Below, piece by piece: positions 1 through 12,074 of a stretch of DNA of 64,000 nt (position 1 is its first letter; each line of letters begins with the position of its first letter). This DNA comes from Ligustrum vulgare (Eukaryota; Streptophyta; Magnoliopsida; Lamiales; Oleaceae): assembly GCA_963555705.1 (NCBI GenBank), contig OY743176.1, positions 58,974,040-59,038,039 of the forward strand, written 5' to 3'. Below the pieces are notes generated by a model. That model had not been told where the DNA came from and did not search any database. It worked only from the letters and a program-made list of their open reading frames with translations. A program made the translations under genes and the position numbers.

Positions 1-2426
1 CGAGGCTATCTTCGGGTGCAATGGTTCCGGAGGCTGGTGGATGAAATTTGCATGGACTTGACAAGCTTCACATTTCCTTGCATAGTCCATAGAATCTTGA
101 ACCATGGTTGGCCAATAGTACCCTATTCTTTTTATCCGAAAATGGAGCTTGGGCCCGGACTGATGAGCACCGCATATTCCAGAATGAGCTTCTTCAAGAA
201 CGTGTGATTTTTCCTCATCACTTAGGCATCGAAGGAAAAATCCATCAAATGAACGTCGATAGAGTGTGTTCTTGTAGAGTATGAAGCGAGAAGCACGCCT
301 TCGGACTTCAGTCCAACGACGGGGATTGTCCGGTAACTTCTGATGTTGAAGATAATCAATTATCGGTTGCCTCCAATCAGCTTTTTCTTCATCGAAAACT
401 TCAACACTGTTGTTTTCTTGCAGATTCTCTGGAAATAGTGGTGGAATAACCCATTTTTGAACAATTGACACCTGGTGGATAGACTCTTCATCTGATCTGG
501 CTAGAACAACAGCTAAATTGGCTAATGCATCAGCTTCTTTGTTTTCATTTCTTGGAACAAATTTGATTTGTATTGATTCAAACTGCTTCAAAAGTGTTGA
601 TGCGTACTCATGATATGGCTTTAGACCCAAATTTCTGACTTCATATTCAGATAGAAGCTGGTTGATTATCAACATAGAATCTCCAAAGACTTCTAATTGA
701 TTAATCCCCATGTCCAATGCAATCTCCAAACCAATAATGAGAGCTTGATATTCTGCCATGTTATTGGAACACTTTTCTGTCAAAGCAAAGGCATATGGCA
801 TAACTTGATCATGAGGAGTGACAAATACGACTCCTGCTCCAGCACCGTACTTTCGAGCTGCCCCGTCAAAGAATAGCCTCCATGAAGGTACAACTTCAGT
901 GTAAAAGACTTCTTCATCCGGAAGGTCTTCAGAGAGCTCCCATTCTGCCGGAACTGGATGATCAGGGAGAAAATCTGCTAATGCTTGTCCTTTAACAGCC
1001 TTTTGAGGAATAAAATTGATGTCAAACTCCGATAATAGAAGTGCCCATTTTCCTATCCTTCCAGAAAGAATAGGCCTTGACATTATGTACTTTAATGGAT
1101 CCACCCTTGAGACTAGATTGATTGTGTGTGCTAACATATAATGCCTCAATTTCTTAGCTGCAAATATCAATGCCAAACACATCTTTTCAATTGGTGAGTA
1201 CTTCAGTTCAACACCTACTAATGTCCGACTCAGGTAATAGAGCGCATTCTCCTTTCCTTCATCGTTGTTTTGGACAAGAAGAGCACCTAGAGAATATTCT
1301 TGCGCTGCAACATAGAGAGTCAATGGCTTTCCAGGAGTTGGAGCTGTAAGCACTGGTGGGTGAGATAGATATTTCTTAATACTTTGAAAAGCATCACGAC
1401 ATGCATCGTTCCATTCAAATGGTACATCTTTCTTTACCAACCTGTTGAATGGGTGACAACGACCAGCAAGATTAGAAATAAATCTTCGAATATATGCTAA
1501 CCTTCCTTGAAGACTTTTTAGTTCATGTAAATTGAGCATGTTAATTATGGCATCAATTTTTGATTGGTCTATCTCAATGCCTCGATGTCGGACTATAAAG
1601 CCAAGAAACTTTCCAGAAGTGACCCCAAATGCACACTTTAATGGATTCATTTTCAACTGATAGCGCCGGAGTCTCTTGAAAACATCTTGTAAGTCTTGTA
1701 GATGATCGTCTTGTCTTTTTGTCTTGACAACAAGGTCATCCACATAACATTCAACTTTCTCATGCATCATGTCATCAAAAACCTTTTGCATTGCCCGTTG
1801 ATAAGTTGCCCCGGCATTTTTCAATCCAGAAGGCATGACCTTATAACAGTATATCCCTTTAGGTGTGCGGAATGCTCTAAGCTCTTCATCTTTAGGATTC
1901 ATTCTGATTTGATTGTACCCAGAAGATCCATCCATGAAAGAAAGAACCTCGTATCTAGTTGTTGCATCCACCATTAACTCTGTTATTGGAAGTGGAAAAT
2001 CATCTTTAGGGCAAGCTTGATTTAGGTCTCGAAAGTCAACACAAACTCGTGACTGTCCATTCTTCTTTCTGACAGGAACAATGTTAGCAATCCAAGTCGG
2101 ATACTTGACTTCACGTATGAACCCAGCTTCAATGAGTTTGTTGATTTCTACTTCAATTTGGGGAATCAATTCTGGCCGAAATCTTCTCTGAGGTTGCTTG
2201 ATAGGACGAACTCCATGCTTTAGTGCAAGATGATGCACAGCAACTTTAGGATCCAGCCCTGACATTTCTTTGTAGGACCATGCAAACACATCCTTGTATT
2301 CTTGTAACATGTTGAAATACTCAGATTCTTCTTTTGGACTCAGAAGGGCACTGACATAGATTGGCCTCGGCTCCTCTTCTGTTCCCAAGTTCAACTGTTT
2401 CAAATTGTCCACAGTAGCTTGCCCCC
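1..2426 (-). pseudogene. gypsy pol: reverse transcriptase, RNase H, aRNH, integrase start
   Basis: This frame is open from about 2426 to the window edge. RT motifs are clear: a KKNGQSRVCVDFRDLN-like block near 2060, the MPSGLKNAGATYQ block near 1830, and the catalytic CYVDD at 1735-1749. A retroviral RNase H follows (about 1440-1010). A second, plant-type RNase H comes next, with FFDGAARKYGAGAG near 860, NNMAEYQALIIGLE near 755 and VFGDS near 690, which supplies the D-E-D set. The integrase zinc-finger region starts at about 250 and leaves the window. Upstream, a run of five G (minus strand, about 2421-2426) marks a frame change relative to the preceding open frame. The family role is copying element RNA into DNA and inserting it. 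Pol itself looks undamaged here, but the element as a whole is defective. Confidence 0.88.
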
Positions 2427-4943
2427 TTCTTCAAATGTTGGCGGAGCTGGTTCAGGTTCATCTGATGTGTTTGAGTCTTCAACCTCAGATTCTGGGTTAC
2501 CAACTTCTTCAAAAGCAATGTGGTTTATTGATACTTTTTCTTCATTTCCGTCATTCTTTTGAAGCTTCGAAGTCTTTCTAGTTTTGCGCCTTCTCCTGGA
2601 ACGTTGAGTTTTTAAACTCATATCTGAATTCTTAACTCCAAGTCAAGAGAAGGCAGATTGCCTTTGAGACGATTCTATAAAAGTCCGAGCATTTTCATCA
2701 ACTTGAGTAGATATAGGGTCATTGTTGCTTAACCTCTGAAAGACTGAGACTTTGTCTTTTGATTCAGTGGTTGTTGAAGATTCTCCCTTTAGCCTTTCGA
2801 ATACCGAAACTCTGACGTTTTCACCTTGAATTCGGTCAAATACGGAAGGTCTCGACTCTTCGGATTTTTCTTCAGGAATCTCACATAATTGAATCATGAT
2901 TGGGTTTGAGGAGACCTTCTTAACTTTAATCTGTTTCGGTTGATTTGGATTATATCCCAAGCCATATTTTGGTTGTGATATGATTGATCCATCCAAACCT
3001 GATGGGACACGTCCACCTGCAAGTATTGCGTCAAGATCACCTAATTCTCGAGATTCTCCTCTTCCAAACCCAGCATTTTCAAAAAATTTATTGACTCTCG
3101 GATTATAACATCCCTTGAAAGTCCTCTTCATTTCGTCAACCCCTTTTGCATGTATCAAATTCTGTTCGGGTGAATCAGAGATACGGAGTCTTGATATACT
3201 TGGAATAGATGTTGAAGCTTCACCAACCTTTGTAACTTTCATAAGTTGATGTGGTATAGCTAGTTTTGTAATGTTAGGTATCGGAAAAGTCAATTCTTTC
3301 CTCGATAACTCAACACTTTTTGAGGTTGCCTGAGGATGTTTACCTCTAGAAGACCTTTCACAAGTAAGTTTTGATTTACTTGTCATAAGTTGATGTGGTG
3401 GAACTACAACTTTCTGATTAACACTTTCCATTTCAAACCCCGCTGTAGATAACCCTGCCGAATGAAATTCTTCATCTTCAAGGTAAAACTTGGCGTCTGC
3501 GAAGTAAGCTTCTTCTTTCAGGAAGGGCTTGGTCTCAACTACCACACATTTGACTTCTCCATCTCGGCTGTACTTAAAACATTGATGCCAAGTTGAGGGT
3601 ACCACTCCTGTTTCATGCAGCTAGACACGTCCAAGAAGTAATTCATAAGATGTTTTGGCATCAATGACATGGAAGAGAGCTGTGGAAACTAGGTCTGCAA
3701 TTTGTAACTTCAAGCGTATCATGCCAATGGCTCCTTGACCTTTCTGATTGAATCCCTGAATCATGATGTTTCTTTTAGACAGATCTCCAATCTTTATTCC
3801 AATTTTCTTCATAGTATTGATTGTCATAATGTTCACAGCTGAACCACAATCAATCATTATCCGATGTATTTTGCACTCCCGGATATAACCACAGACATAT
3901 AGAGGCCTGTTATGCAAACGAGATCCCAGCTGTAAGTCATCGTCGTTGAATGTGATTGTGGCCATACAGTCTTGGTAAGTTGTAGAAGTAATTGGTTTCA
4001 ACACTTTCCCTTGATAAGCTTCTGGATCAATCAATGCCGTGATCAAAGCCATCCTATCATCAAAAGGTAGATCTAGAGCCTCAGACAAACTTGTGTTTGA
4101 AGCGATATTATTGAGACGTGATATTACTTTCTTCGTCTTCGAACTTTCTCCTGCAACATTCTTTGATTTACTTTCTCCATCCAGGCCGATGACGTTAGAA
4201 GTGAAACATTCTTTGTCAAAGAAATCCTGAGGAAAATACTCTCCCAAAGTTATGGGTCTAGGAGGTGAACTTGTCTTAGCTTTGGACTTCTTCTTACTGT
4301 TTCTTGGCCTCCTTCTTAGCCTTGATTGTTCATCACGTATATCAGGATTTGGTAGTTGTTGAGCTTTTCGGTGTCGTCTTTTCATGAGAGTCCACGGCAT
4401 ATCACTTTCTTCTGAAGGTGTTTCTTCAATAGGAGAAATTTCCATACTCAGTGCCCCCAGTGTTGGTCCTGCAAGAGATATCAAAGATGGTATTTTACCT
4501 GTTTTGTTAGGCGTCTGATATTTCTCCTTCTTGCTTATGAATGTGGACCAACCATCACCAATTTCATCTTCAGACTCCGAATCGGAATCCCAAACATCCA
4601 AGTCATCTGTCATGATTTCATAAAATGTTGGACGGTTGGGAGCATGTGGTTTATCCATTTCTGGATATATGTATGTAATGGTGACTTCTCCGTCTACCTC
4701 GAACTCTACTGGAATAGCTCCTTTTGGAAGTTGAGGTCCAAACTCCGTTACCCTAGACGAGAATTTGTCCATATCATATGCAATAGGGGCAAACTGTTCT
4801 TTATTTGCAACAGGGATTGGATCGAATGACCCAAAGGAAATCATCGAACAAGCAGATGTTGGATTTTCACCAGTTTCGAGTTTGATCTTGTTTTCTTTGT
4901 CCAAGCGAACAATAAGATCTTTCAACACGAAACATCTCTCCAC
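2400..4943 (-). pseudogene. gypsy aspartic protease and linker region
   Basis: Three open stretches in one frame (4943-3621, 3605-2643, 2621-2400) are separated by stops. The protease active-site block is MIDCGSAVNIMT (about 3830-3870), with the flap-side GFNQ and a C-terminal YELLLGR just before the stop at 3621. In related elements a Trp follows LLGRP, so this stop probably replaced a Trp codon. The linker that follows is Ser/Lys-rich with several repeats of a VFDRIQGE / VFERLKGE / VFQRLSNN type (2715-2860). This region normally cleaves the gag-pol polyprotein. The stops make it non-functional as written. Confidence 0.8.
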
Positions 4944-5072
4944 CGGATGACTGATTATTCTATGGAACCTGCAGTACTTAGGATGATCAACTTGACTAGC
5001 CTCTTCTGGCCTCTTCGATGTTGGAAGTTCGATTATTCGTTGTTCAAGGAGTTGATCTAAAATTCCAGAAAC

Positions 5073-5937
5073 TTAGGAGTCTGAGAATGGATACTCCTTT
5101 TCTTCAAGTTCTTTCAAACTTAGAAGACTTTTCTTTTGTGCTTGTGCCTTGTTAGGCCTGAACTCCTGCTTTGGCTTCGGATTTGGATTTGGATTTGGAT
5201 TTGGATTTGAACTTGATTTCTGAAAAGTGATTTTTGTAGGAGCGGTAGATATGGCCAGAGATTCTTTCAACTTACCTGGCTTACTGTCCTTTTTGACTTC
5301 CTTCTTGGGATCTTTTTGTCACGCGGGTCGCTTGGCAAGTAACTTCCATGCCTTGTAATTTGAATTTCTAGATCATGAGCACGTGTGGCCAACTCTTCAA
5401 AAGAGTGAGGCATATTTGCTTGGAGATTATAAAGGAGTCCCCAATGCATGCCTTGCACACACATGTCGATAGAGGATGCTTCGCTGATACGTTCCTTGCA
5501 ATTAAGGACGAGATTTCTCCAGCATTCAATGTATTCAACAACTGGTTCCTCCCTATTCTGCTTAGTTCTGGCAAGTTCTGGAAGGCTGACGGTCCGTCTG
5601 GTGCTATAGAAGCGTGTGAGAAATTCACGTTCAAGCTGATCCCAACTGTCAATTGACCCGGCTGTCAAGTCTGTATACCATTCAAATGCAGCACCTTTGA
5701 GGGAGCGTACAAACTGTTTTACCATGGTATCATTGTATGTGCCAGCATTGTTCACGTTTCAATGAAATGAGCTACATGTTGTTTCGGGTTGCCCTTTCCA
5801 TCAAAATACTGAAATTTCGGTGGTTGGTAGCCAAGAGGCATTCTCATCTCGTCGATTCGACTACTATATGGTTTGGCATAAACCAATGAAGATTGCGGTG
5901 AGCCACCGTATTGAGCACGAATGGTGTCAGTGATCAT
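5073..5937 (-). pseudogene. gypsy gag, 5'-truncated and frameshifted
   Basis: Three overlapping open stretches lie in three frames (5937-5752, 5755-5267, 5270-5073). The middle one has the retrotransposon gag capsid fold signature: VKQFVRSLKGAAFEWYTDL, then FLTRFYSTRRTVSL and the MHWGL block. The first begins in mid-gag (DGKGNPKQHVAHFIET), so the gag N-terminus is missing. The last holds an Asn-Pro repeat (NPNPNPNPNPKPK). Capsid proteins package the element RNA. With two frame changes and a lost start this one cannot be made intact. Confidence 0.82.
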
Positions 5938-5944
5938 ATGTTAA

Positions 5945-7024
5945 TACTACCTAGACTTAGAAGCTAATCTTGATATGTTTACCAAGATTACTCAAGACCT
6001 GGATAATTGTAAGGAAACAATTTCTGATGACCAACAGTGTGTGGCACTTTTAGGTGTTGTCTCTGACAAATATAGGGATGTTAGAATAGCTTTGGAATAT
6101 GGAAGAGAATCCCTTTCACTAGAAGATATTATATCTTCCCTTAGGAACAAAGATCTTGAGATGAGATCTGAGACTAAAAACCAACAAGGGGAGGTTTTAG
6201 TTATAAAAGGAAAAGGAAGCACTAATACTTCTAGTTTTAGTTCAAACCAATATTGAAAAGGGAAAATGAATAACCAGAACAAGGCTAAACATTTTTAAAA
6301 GGATAAAGGTAAGAGAAAAATGAGTGAGAAAAATTGCTTTTACTGTAAAAAATTTGGCCACTATATTAAAGATTGTCGCAAACTAGCTTATGATCTTAAA
6401 AATAAACCAAAGGACATCAAAGGGGATGCTCAGGGAAGGGATAATGAAATTGGAGCTGTATTTGTAGCTGATAATGTCAATCATAGTCATGATTGGATTT
6501 TAGATTCTGGAAGTACCTTTCATATTTCCCCCTATAAAGCCCTCTTTATATCTTTTGCTCAATCTACTGGCCATGTTCTGATGGGTAATAATAATGCATG
6601 TAAAATTCTTGGCATTGGTAGTGTTACTTTAAATTTTGTAGATGATATTTGTGTTACTTTAACCAATGTGAAATATGTGCCTGATGTTCATAGAAATTTA
6701 ATTTCTATTTCTTCCTGGACTGATTGTGGATTTGATATAAATTTTAAAGGAGGTGCTTGCATAGTCAAAAGAAACTCTGTTGAACTTTTGAAATTTTTCA
6801 AAACTGATGGTCTGTTTAAAATTAAAACAGAACCTGTAATTCCATCTTTTTCAAAATTGACACTTTCTGAAAATAAGGAAACTTCTTTATGGCACAAAAG
6901 ATTGGGTCATATAAGTGAGAAAAATTTACAATACTTAACCAAACAAGGAGTCCTAGGAAACTATTCTTTTCAAAAGAATTTTTCTTTGAAGACTGTATTT
7001 CTTTTCAAAAGAATTTTTCTTTGA
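5945..7024 (+). pseudogene. copia gag C-terminus, zinc knuckle, protease, pre-integrase
   Basis: The 5945-6256 frame carries the gag tail (DQQCVALLGVVSDKYRDVR and LSLEDIISSLRNKD, typical of copia gag). After a stop, 6320-7024 has a CCHC zinc knuckle with C6, C9, H14 and C19, the protease motif DSGS at residues 62-65 (WILDSGSTFHIS), and a pre-integrase motif LWHKRLGHISEKNLQYL. A 35-bp tandem duplication (6966-7000 and 7001-7035) shifts the frame just after this. The parts match a normal copia polyprotein; the duplication and stops make it a relic. Confidence 0.85.
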
Positions 7025-7035
7025 AGACTGTATTC

Positions 7036-8598
7036 TGGGAAAACAGACCAAGTTACCTTTTAATGAAGGTATTCATAAGTCAACAGAAATTCTTAACTAT
7101 TTGCACTCTGATCTCTGGGGACCTTTCAGTGTTCCCACAATTTCAGGCTTTAGATATTTTCTTTCAATTATAGATGACTTTTCTAGGAAAGTTTGGGTTA
7201 TTTTACAGAAAACTAAAGATGAAACTTTTTTGAACTTTAAGGACTGGAAAATATTAGTTGAAAATCAAACCAACAAAAAGGTTAAGGTCCTTAGAACTGA
7301 TAATGACCTTGAATTTTGCAACAATTTGTTTGATACTTTCTGTAGAGATTCTGGAATCTTCAGACACAGAACTGTGGTGTACACTCCCCAACAAAATGGG
7401 GTTGCAGAAATGATGAATAGGACCCTTTTGAATAGAGTTAGATGCATGTTAATCTCTTCTGGTCTTTCAAAACCTTTTTAGGGGGAAGCAGTTAAAACTG
7501 CTGCTTTTTTAAACAACAAAAGCCCATCATGGGCTATAAATTTCAAAACTCCTAATTTTTTATGGTTTGGTTCCCATTTCAACTATTCAACTTTGAAAGT
7601 TTTTTGGTGTGCAACCTATGCACACCAAAATAAAGGGAAACTAGAATTAAGATCTCAAAAGTGTATTTTTTGGGATATGAAGAAAATATGAAGGGCTACA
7701 GACTTTAGGAAAAAGGTTCTCCTGGTTTTAAAGTCATAATCTCCAGAAATGTCATTTTCAAGGAAGAATTTATGCCATGTCTTGAAATTGTTGATCCTTC
7801 AAATTTAAATCTGACAAACAGGTACTCTGTACAGTGGAATCTAAATGATTTGAGTGATATAACTTCTGAAAATAACACACAGACTGAGGTGGAGCCTCAG
7901 AGTGAGACTGATCAGAACAAAGTAGAAGATGATACAGACTTTGAACAATCTATTCCCCAAATAATTCAGCAACCAGAACTTGCAACCTATCAACTCACCA
8001 GAGATATGGCAAGAAGAGAGGTAAGGGCATCTACCAGGTATAATAATGAAGAGTTTGTTTCATATTTTATTTCTGAAACCAACTTTTTTGAACTTGAAAC
8101 TTTTGAACAAGCTAAGACCTGTTCTGACTCAAAAAATGGCTTTCATCAATGCAAGATGAATTAAATTCTTTATACAAAAACAAAACTTGGATTTTAGTTG
8201 AAAAATCTAAGAGTCATAAGGTTATAGACTCAAAATGAATTTTTAAAATCAAAGAAGCTAATTTTGATAAAAACCAAGTCAGGTTCAAAGCCAGACTTGT
8301 GACTAAAGGTTTTTCTCAAAAGAAGGGTATAGATTACAACGAGGTATTTTCACCAGTTGTAAAATATACCACTATTAGAATTTTACTTGCTCTAGTTGTA
8401 CAGTTCAATTGGGAGCTGGAACAACTAGATGTCAAAACTGCTTTCCTAAATGGGGACCTTGAGGAAACTATTTTTATGAAGCAACCTGAGGGAATTAAAC
8501 ATTGTAACGACCCGGGTTCTGAACACTCGGGGACGCTACTTCATCGTTTAAAAATTTACTTTGAAGATAATAATTTAGCGGAAAATAAATTTAATTGA
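7036..8598 (+). pseudogene. copia integrase and RT N-terminal part
   Basis: Integrase core: HSDLWGPF with the first Asp (about 7104), RTDNDLEF with the second, and TPQQNGVAE with the Glu. A TAG at about 7479 sits where FWGEA is expected, a Trp-to-stop change. Open frame resumes at 7772-8164 (linker) and 8299-8502 (RT start: RFKARLVTKGFSQKKGIDY and LDVKTAFLNGDLEE). A TGA at about 8236 replaces the Trp of the usual KWIFK. From 8503 the frame runs into the inserted LTR; the last residues of the 8299-8598 open frame are LTR-derived, not copia. Confidence 0.83.
8498..8502. repeat. Target-site duplication AACAT, left copy
   Basis: AACAT directly precedes the LTR start at 8503 and is repeated at 10909-10913 directly after the LTR end. 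Five-base duplications are usual for LTR retrotransposon integration. Confidence 0.9.
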
Positions 8599-10908
8599 AA
8601 TTCCATTTCACATAACTTTATAAAAATTGATTCAAACGGTCAAAATGGTTTAAACATGAAAAATAACTTGAACATAACATAATAAAATAAGTTTATAATT
8701 TCAAATAAAACATTCTAAAATTTTAATAATGGCCACCATCGTACGCCCCGCCGCCAACTCCATCATCTGCAAAATTTTATTTTGGAAAACGTGAGTATTT
8801 CATAGAAATACTCAGTAGACTCGAGCACAATAATCATTTAACATCATAAATTAAAATACATAATCATGATATTCAAGTCTCAGGTGTCTAACGACCACCA
8901 GTATTCTCATGAACAAGTAAATAACATACAAGTTCAAGTCTCATGCATTTAAGCAAGTAAATTCTCGTAACAGAGTCTCATGCGTAGAAAGCAAGTAATT
9001 CTCATGAACACAATCATACATGCTAAACTTATAATCCAAATAATTATTTATACGCACTTTTGAAAATAGAAAAATTTGTAAATTAGAGTCTACCTTAATT
9101 TCTCGAGTATTGAGCAAACGGGAAAATACTTCTAATTCTCTCGCGCCTCGTCTAGCCCTATAAATAAATAACTTCTATTAGAAACTTGAAATTAAATTTT
9201 TGTGAATAAAATAAATTCGAGGGTTGAATTAAAATATTTTAAATTAAAGAGGACTCGAATAACTTAATTTAAAAATATAGTGGCTGAAATAAGAAACTTT
9301 GAAACTGAAGGGACTGTTTTAAACTATTTTAAAACTTAAGGGACTGAAATAAAAGATTTTGAAACACAAGGGATTGACTTAAGACATTTCAAATTAAGCA
9401 GGGACTGAAATGAATATATTTTAAAACTAAAGGGATTAAAAAGAAATTTGTACAAAATAATAAAAATTCCTTTTATATAAAAAAATATCACACTCCCCCT
9501 CTCTTATCTTCGCAACAGAGAGTGAGAGTGCAGGGAGCGAGAGAGAGGCGGATGACGCCTCTCATCCATTCGCCGGGCGTCAAACGCCGGCGCTCGACCG
9601 GCGGTGGTGCCGCCATCTTGTGGCGAGGGTTGTGCCGGTTAAGAGTGGCGAAAAGGATGAGGTTTGAGCAGATTTTTGGGCGAAAAATTGAATTGTTGGG
9701 TCATGATTTGGGTTGCGATTCCGGCAACAATCCGATCGAAATGGGTCGGTTATTGAGGTAAGTGTTTGGGCTTGTTTATTTTTGGGTTTGGGTTTTATTT
9801 TTGGGGTGGATTTGGGCAGTGGTGGTGCCGGCAGCTGCAGTGGTTGGCGGTGGATGTGGTGGATTGAAGTTGCGATTCAAGAAGCTCGGGTTTGGTGATG
9901 TCAGTATTGCAGTGGTATTGGCCGTGGTTGGGTTCGAATGTGATGGTGGTGAATGGGCTGTGAAATAAAACCTTGGTTTGGACGTGATGGTGTTCGGATT
10001 TGGCAGTGGGCAGGGCGATTGTGGGATGCAGTTGGTGTTGAATCGATGGTGTCTCGAATGTGTTGAAGTGGAGATTGGGTGTAGGCTGTGAAATTTGGGT
10101 TCGGGCTAATGGTGCAGACGGTTGGCTCGTGTTGTTGGTCTCGAGCTCTGGTTGTGTGGTATGTTTGCTGTTGAATTTAGGTTGGTAACATGTGACGTGG
10201 AAATTCTGCATATTGCTGTATGGAAGTCACAGCAGTGTATGGTGGTTTCGATGGTGAAGGGTGGTGGAGGTTCGATTGAGGCGCTGGATTCGATTGGTGG
10301 TTTTCGGACTGTGGTGGTTGTGAGAATGAAGATAGGGAAGTGCATACCTTGAGTTGCAGGTTTGTGTGTGTCGTGGGCTGAAGGTAGTTGGTTCTACTTA
10401 ATGGTTGATATTGTGTTAAACTTGGAAACTTAGGGCTAATCTGTAATTGGGAAAATCAAAGGAAGTTCCGTTGGAAATTCTGAGTATATGTGGTATGGAA
10501 AGTGCTTGTGAAGATTGGAAACATTGTTGAAGGATTTTGGAATTAAAATCTGTTAAACTAGGAAATCTTAAATCTTGCTGTCAAAATTTTGGGCCAAAGA
10601 TGATTTCTTGGATTTTAAATGGGCTTAAGGAGTTGGAACTATCATAATTAAAATTGTGGGCTCAAAATAATTTGAATCCAATTAGTTGAAAATTGGACCT
10701 TAAAATAAATAAATAATGGGCTTGGACATCATTTAAATAAATTTTGGAAATTGGAATAGGATAAATTTAGAATAAATTTAATTTAATTTCACTTCATTGG
10801 CTATACGCCTACGTGTTTAAAATAAATATATAAATGGAGAAAATCGTAGAGACACGATTTAAACTAAAATATTCATTTAAATAAGTCATGAAAATCTCGG
10901 TCGTTACA
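8503..10908. mobile_element. Solo LTR, 2406 bp, Ty3/gypsy Tekay/Del-like
   Basis: The ends are perfect 10-bp inverted repeats, TGTAACGACC and GGTCGTTACA, with TG...CA termini. It is flanked by the 5-bp duplication AACAT. Removing it and one AACAT rejoins the host copia RT: PEGIKH then continues as GKEDHVCLL and LKQAPHQWY from 10914. No internal retrotransposon domain lies inside, so it is a solo LTR left by LTR-LTR recombination. The length and the TGTAACGACC/GGTCGTTACA termini resemble plant chromovirus (Tekay/Del) LTRs; that lineage call is from memory. Small open frames inside (for example 9522-9761 and 9795-10211) are chance. The strand of the parent element is not determined. Confidence 0.9.
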
Positions 10909-10913
10909 AACAT
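10909..10913. repeat. Target-site duplication AACAT, right copy
   Basis: Matches 8498-8502 and directly follows the LTR terminus. Confidence 0.9.
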
Positions 10914-12074
10914 AAAGGAAAGGAAGACCATGTCTGCCTCCTTAAAAGATCTCTCTATAGTTTAAAACAGGCCCCACATCAATGGTATAGAAAACTTGAG
11001 TCTTATATGACCAAACTTGGGTAGAATAAAAGTTTCTATGACTTATGCCTGTTTTATGATGGTAAGGGAGGTAAAGATTCTGTCTTCTTACTCTTATATG
11101 TTGATGACATGTTATTAGCCTCTAGTGATATGAATAAGATCAATAGTTTGAAAAACAAACTCAAAAGTGAATTTGAGATGAAGGACCTGGGTCCAGCTAA
11201 AAAGATACTGGGTATGAACATTGTCAGAGATAGAGATTTAGATACCTTATTTCTTAATCAGTGTTCCTACATACAAAAAATTTTGGAAAAATTTTCAATG
11301 AATAAGTCTAAACCTGTTTCACTTCCTTTAGGGAATCATATAAAACTGTCCTCTAATGACTATCCTAAAACACGAAGAAAAATTTGATAGAATGATTAAT
11401 ATATCTTATGCAAATGTTATTGGATCTGTTATGTTTTTAATGGTTTGTACCAGACCTGATCTAGCTTTTGCAGTAAGTTGTCTGAGCAGATATATGGCCA
11501 ACCCTGGAGAAGCTCACTGGGAGGCCTTAAAGGGGCTATTTGAGATACTTAAATGGAATTCAGAATATAGGTTTACTGTACAGTAAGTTGAAAGGTAGTC
11601 TCTCTTAAAGGCTTTTGTGATTCTGATTATGCTGGTGTGTTAGATAAAAGGAGAAGTACTTCATCTTATATATACACCTTGTGTGATTGTTGTGTAAGCT
11701 GGAAGTCTCAGCTGCAAAGGATTGTAGCTCTTTCCTCAACCGAGGCAGAGTACATTGCAGCATGTGACTCTATAAAAGAAGGTTTATGGATTAAAGGTCT
11801 TCTGCATGAACTAAATTTTCTGCATGATAATCTTACACTATTTTCTGATAACCAAAGTGTTATACATCTTACTAAAAATCATATGTTTCATGATAGGACG
11901 AAACATATAGATGTTAAGTATCACTTCATACGTGACTTAGTTGAAAATGGGGTAATAAAGGTTAAAAAAGTTTCAGCTGTTTTGAATCCTTCATTTATGG
12001 GTACTAAAATTCTTTCTCTTAATAGGTTTAATGACTGTTTAAATATGCTTAAAATTACTTCCATTGTTCTATAA
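10914..12074 (+). pseudogene. copia RT C-terminus and RNase H
   Basis: Continues the RT broken at 8502: the LKQAPHQWY block near 10960, the catalytic YVDD (LLYVDDMLLA, 11093-11120), EFEMKDLGPAKKILGMNI, then the TRPDLAFAVSCLSRYM block. RNase H at 11637-12074 has ALSSTEAEYIAACDS (catalytic Glu), SDNQSVIHLTKN (Asp) and HDRTKHIDVKYHFIRD. Several stops and frame changes (about 11022, 11386, 11583) break it. Normally this domain copies the element RNA and degrades it from the hybrid. Confidence 0.85.

Larger units (their letters stand above)
1..5937 (-). mobile_element. Ty3/gypsy retrotransposon, Tat-like, truncated and decayed
   Basis: Read on the minus strand the order is gag (5937 to 5073), protease region (4943 to 2643), reverse transcriptase, RNase H, a second RNase H and the start of integrase (about 2426 to 1), which is the Ty3/gypsy order. 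The extra plant-type RNase H after the retroviral one points to the Tat lineage (established for that lineage). No LTR, primer site or polypurine tract is in view: the 3' end lies off the left edge, and the 5' end stops abruptly at about 5937 inside gag. Damage seen: frame changes near 5750, 5270 and 2426, and stops near 5073, 3621 and 2643. It is therefore a defective copy. Its abrupt right end abuts the copia fragment that starts at 5945 on the opposite strand. Confidence 0.9.

Noticed and set aside
9522..10352. Several overlapping open frames on both strands (9522-9761, 9795-10211, 10106-10345)
   Set aside because: All lie within the 2406-bp LTR, in its GC-richer part, and show no family motif.
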